From Elusimicrobiota bacterium (GTDB lineage: Bacteria; Elusimicrobiota; Elusimicrobia; 2-01-FULL-59-12; JACPXA01), in contig JACPXA010000228.1 in assembly GCA_016196785.1 (NCBI GenBank), forward strand, positions 1 to 6,950: a DNA stretch of 6,950 nucleotides. The letters are read 5' to 3'. The notes beneath the pieces were generated by a model. It was not told the DNA's origin and did no database searches. It saw only the letters and a list, made by a program, of their open reading frames with translations. The translations under genes were made by a program, and so were the position numbers. This document shows, piece by piece, positions 5,748 through 6,950 of this stretch. Position 1 is the stretch's first letter. Each line of letters starts with the position of its first letter.

Positions 5748-6950
5748 CTACTTTGCTTCTTCCTTAGGGGCGGGTGCCTTGGCCGCGCGTTCCGCTAACA
5801 CCGTCTTCGCGGATTGAATCAATTTGGCTGCGGTTTTTGGTCCGATCCCTTGAAGGACAGTCAGGTTCTGAGGATGTGCTTGGGCAATTTTCTCTATTCG
5901 ATCCCATCCTCCCTTGAGAAGAACCTCAACGGTCTTCGGACCCACCCCGGGAAGTTGGGAGAGCGCTTCAGCAGCCGCGGCCACTCGTTGTTTAGCTTCT
6001 TCCTTCTTTTGCGTGTCCGATTTAATGTCAATATGCCACCCTGTCAGTTTGGCTGCCAACCGGGCGTTTTGGCCAGCCTTCCCAATAGCCAGGGAGAGCA
6101 TATCATTGCCGACCAGCACCTCAGCCTGTTTTTCAGCTTCGTTCAGAATGGTCACACTCAACACTTTCGCGGGTGAGAGGCTGGCCGCGAGGTACTTCGC
6201 CGGGTCTTCCGAATAGGCGATGAGATCAATGCGCTCCCCGCGCAGTTCATCAATGATGGGGCGAACCCGAGACCCTTTGACCCCAACACAGGCCCCGACA
6301 GGGTCCACCTTGGGATTAAAACTCCGCACAGCGACCTTGGAACGAAATCCGGGTTCGCGAACGACCTCTACGATCCCAACAGTTTTTTCGTACATCTCGG
6401 GCACCTCTTGTTCAAACAGACGTTGGACCACCAAGGGGTGAACCCGCGATACGAGAATCTTGGGACCTCTCGTTCCCCGTTCGACCTTGAGAATCAGCAC
6501 ACGCAAGCGTTCTCCGATGCCGAACCGTTCCCTGGGGACTTGTTCTCGCGCGGGCAGGATGCCTTCCGTCTTGCCGAGATCCACAATGAGGTTCCGATCC
6601 ACAAACCGATGTACAGAACCGCTGACGAGGGTTCCTTCCTTGCCTTTAAATTCGTCGTAGAGGCTTTCGCGTTCAGTTTCGCGAATCTTCTGAATAATCA
6701 CCTGTTTGGCGGTTTGGGCGGCGATCCGCGAAAAATCCTCGGTTTCAATGGGGATCCGAAGATCCTCCTCCAACTTGACCTTGGGGCTCACCTGCCTGGC
6801 CTCTGCCAGGGAAATCTCAAAGTTGGCGTTCTTCACCTCCTCCACCACCTTCTTGATCACAAAGGCTTGGACCTCAGCGGTTTCCGGGTTGATGATCGCC
6901 TCGACGTTCAGGATCTTGCCCGAGTGCTTCTTATACGCCGAGACCAGCGC
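5748..6950 (-). CDS. nusA: Transcription termination/antitermination factor NusA (5' end outside window)
   Basis: NusA binds RNA polymerase and nascent RNA in the cytoplasm and modulates pausing, termination and antitermination. The open frame runs to the right edge; the first visible codons read ALVSAYKKHSGKILNV, the typical NusA N-terminal domain, so only about 30 residues plus the start are missing. Of the 400 visible residues, the RNAP-binding N-terminal domain covers about 1-100. The S1 domain is about 104-172 (GTLVSGSVHRF..LIVDLGKTEGILP). KH1 is about 178-250, with loop GVKGSRVRPI after DPVGACV, and KH2 about 255-312, with LAIGKAGQNARLAAKLTGW. A helix-hairpin-helix pair lies at about 330-382 (LPGVGPKT and LQGIGPKTAAKL), before a Lys/Ala-rich tail. 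It has this one C-terminal helical repeat, not the two acidic repeats of E. coli NusA. A GTG at 6860 could be mistaken for a start but is an internal Val. The TAG stop lies one base before the infB ATG. Identification is certain. Confidence 0.97.
   Translation of the reverse strand, partial: ALVSAYKKHSGKILNVEAIINPETAEVQAFVIKKVVEEVKNANFEISLAEARQVSPKVKLEEDLRIPIETEDFSRIAAQTAKQVIIQKIRETERESLYDEFKGKEGTLVSGSVHRFVDRNLIVDLGKTEGILPAREQVPRERFGIGERLRVLILKVERGTRGPKILVSRVHPLVVQRLFEQEVPEMYEKTVGIVEVVREPGFRSKVAVRSFNPKVDPVGACVGVKGSRVRPIIDELRGERIDLIAYSEDPAKYLAASLSPAKVLSVTILNEAEKQAEVLVGNDMLSLAIGKAGQNARLAAKLTGWHIDIKSDTQKKEEAKQRVAAAAEALSQLPGVGPKTVEVLLKGGWDRIEKIAQAHPQNLTVLQGIGPKTAAKLIQSAKTVLAERAAKAPAPKEEAK

Noticed and set aside
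6858..6860. GTG as the start of nusA
   Set aside because: The frame continues upstream to the window edge with typical NusA N-terminal sequence (YKKHSGKILNVEAIINPET), so this is an internal Val.
1..6950. A novel system, mobile element or CRISPR array
   Set aside because: All of the sequence right of 150 is accounted for by a conserved housekeeping operon. No direct-repeat array, transposase, integrase or unknown gene was seen on either strand.

Overview
The window is a compact, single-strand block of bacterial housekeeping genes for transcription, translation and RNA metabolism. Every gene lies on the minus strand, so transcription runs from the right edge (6950) to the left edge (1). In transcription order it holds nusA (5' end cut off by the window), infB, a DUF503/YlxP gene, rbfA, a DHH-family nrnA-like gene, truB, ribF and rpsO. 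A 149-base intercistronic leader follows. It ends in a strong ribosome-binding site for a gene that must begin just outside the left edge, by gene order most likely pnp (polynucleotide phosphorylase).

This is the widely conserved nusA-infB operon. The host looks like a moderately high-GC, Gram-negative-type bacterium outside the enterobacteria. DUF503 sits between infB and rbfA, and a DHH phosphoesterase between rbfA and truB. No ylxR or L7Ae-type gene separates nusA from infB. The TruB is short. I would guess a Nitrospirota- or NC10-like lineage, with Acidobacteriota or a deltaproteobacterial group as alternatives. This is inference from gene order and protein style, not a database result.

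The genes are packed tightly. nusA-infB and ribF-rpsO meet at a TAG-A-ATG junction (rpsO may instead start 15 bases further in). rbfA-nrnA overlap by 8 bases and truB-ribF by a GTGA. The infB-DUF503 and DUF503-rbfA gaps are 15 and 11 bases. The longest clearly non-coding stretch is 1-149; nothing over 300 bases lacks a gene. Functionally, NusA controls elongation and antitermination. IF2 and RbfA act in initiation and 30S maturation. The DHH enzyme likely degrades nano-RNA and/or pAp. TruB modifies tRNA U55. RibF makes FMN/FAD. S15 nucleates assembly of the 30S platform.

I found no mobile element, CRISPR array, defence system or new gene cassette. The main anomaly is RibF. Its C-terminal riboflavin-kinase module lacks roughly 30-35 central residues in frame, including the region of the family's NIGxRPTF motif and the catalytic Glu. 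Secondary points are a truB with no convincing start codon, a structured leader before the off-edge gene, and a Glu in place of a metal-binding Asp in the DHH protein.
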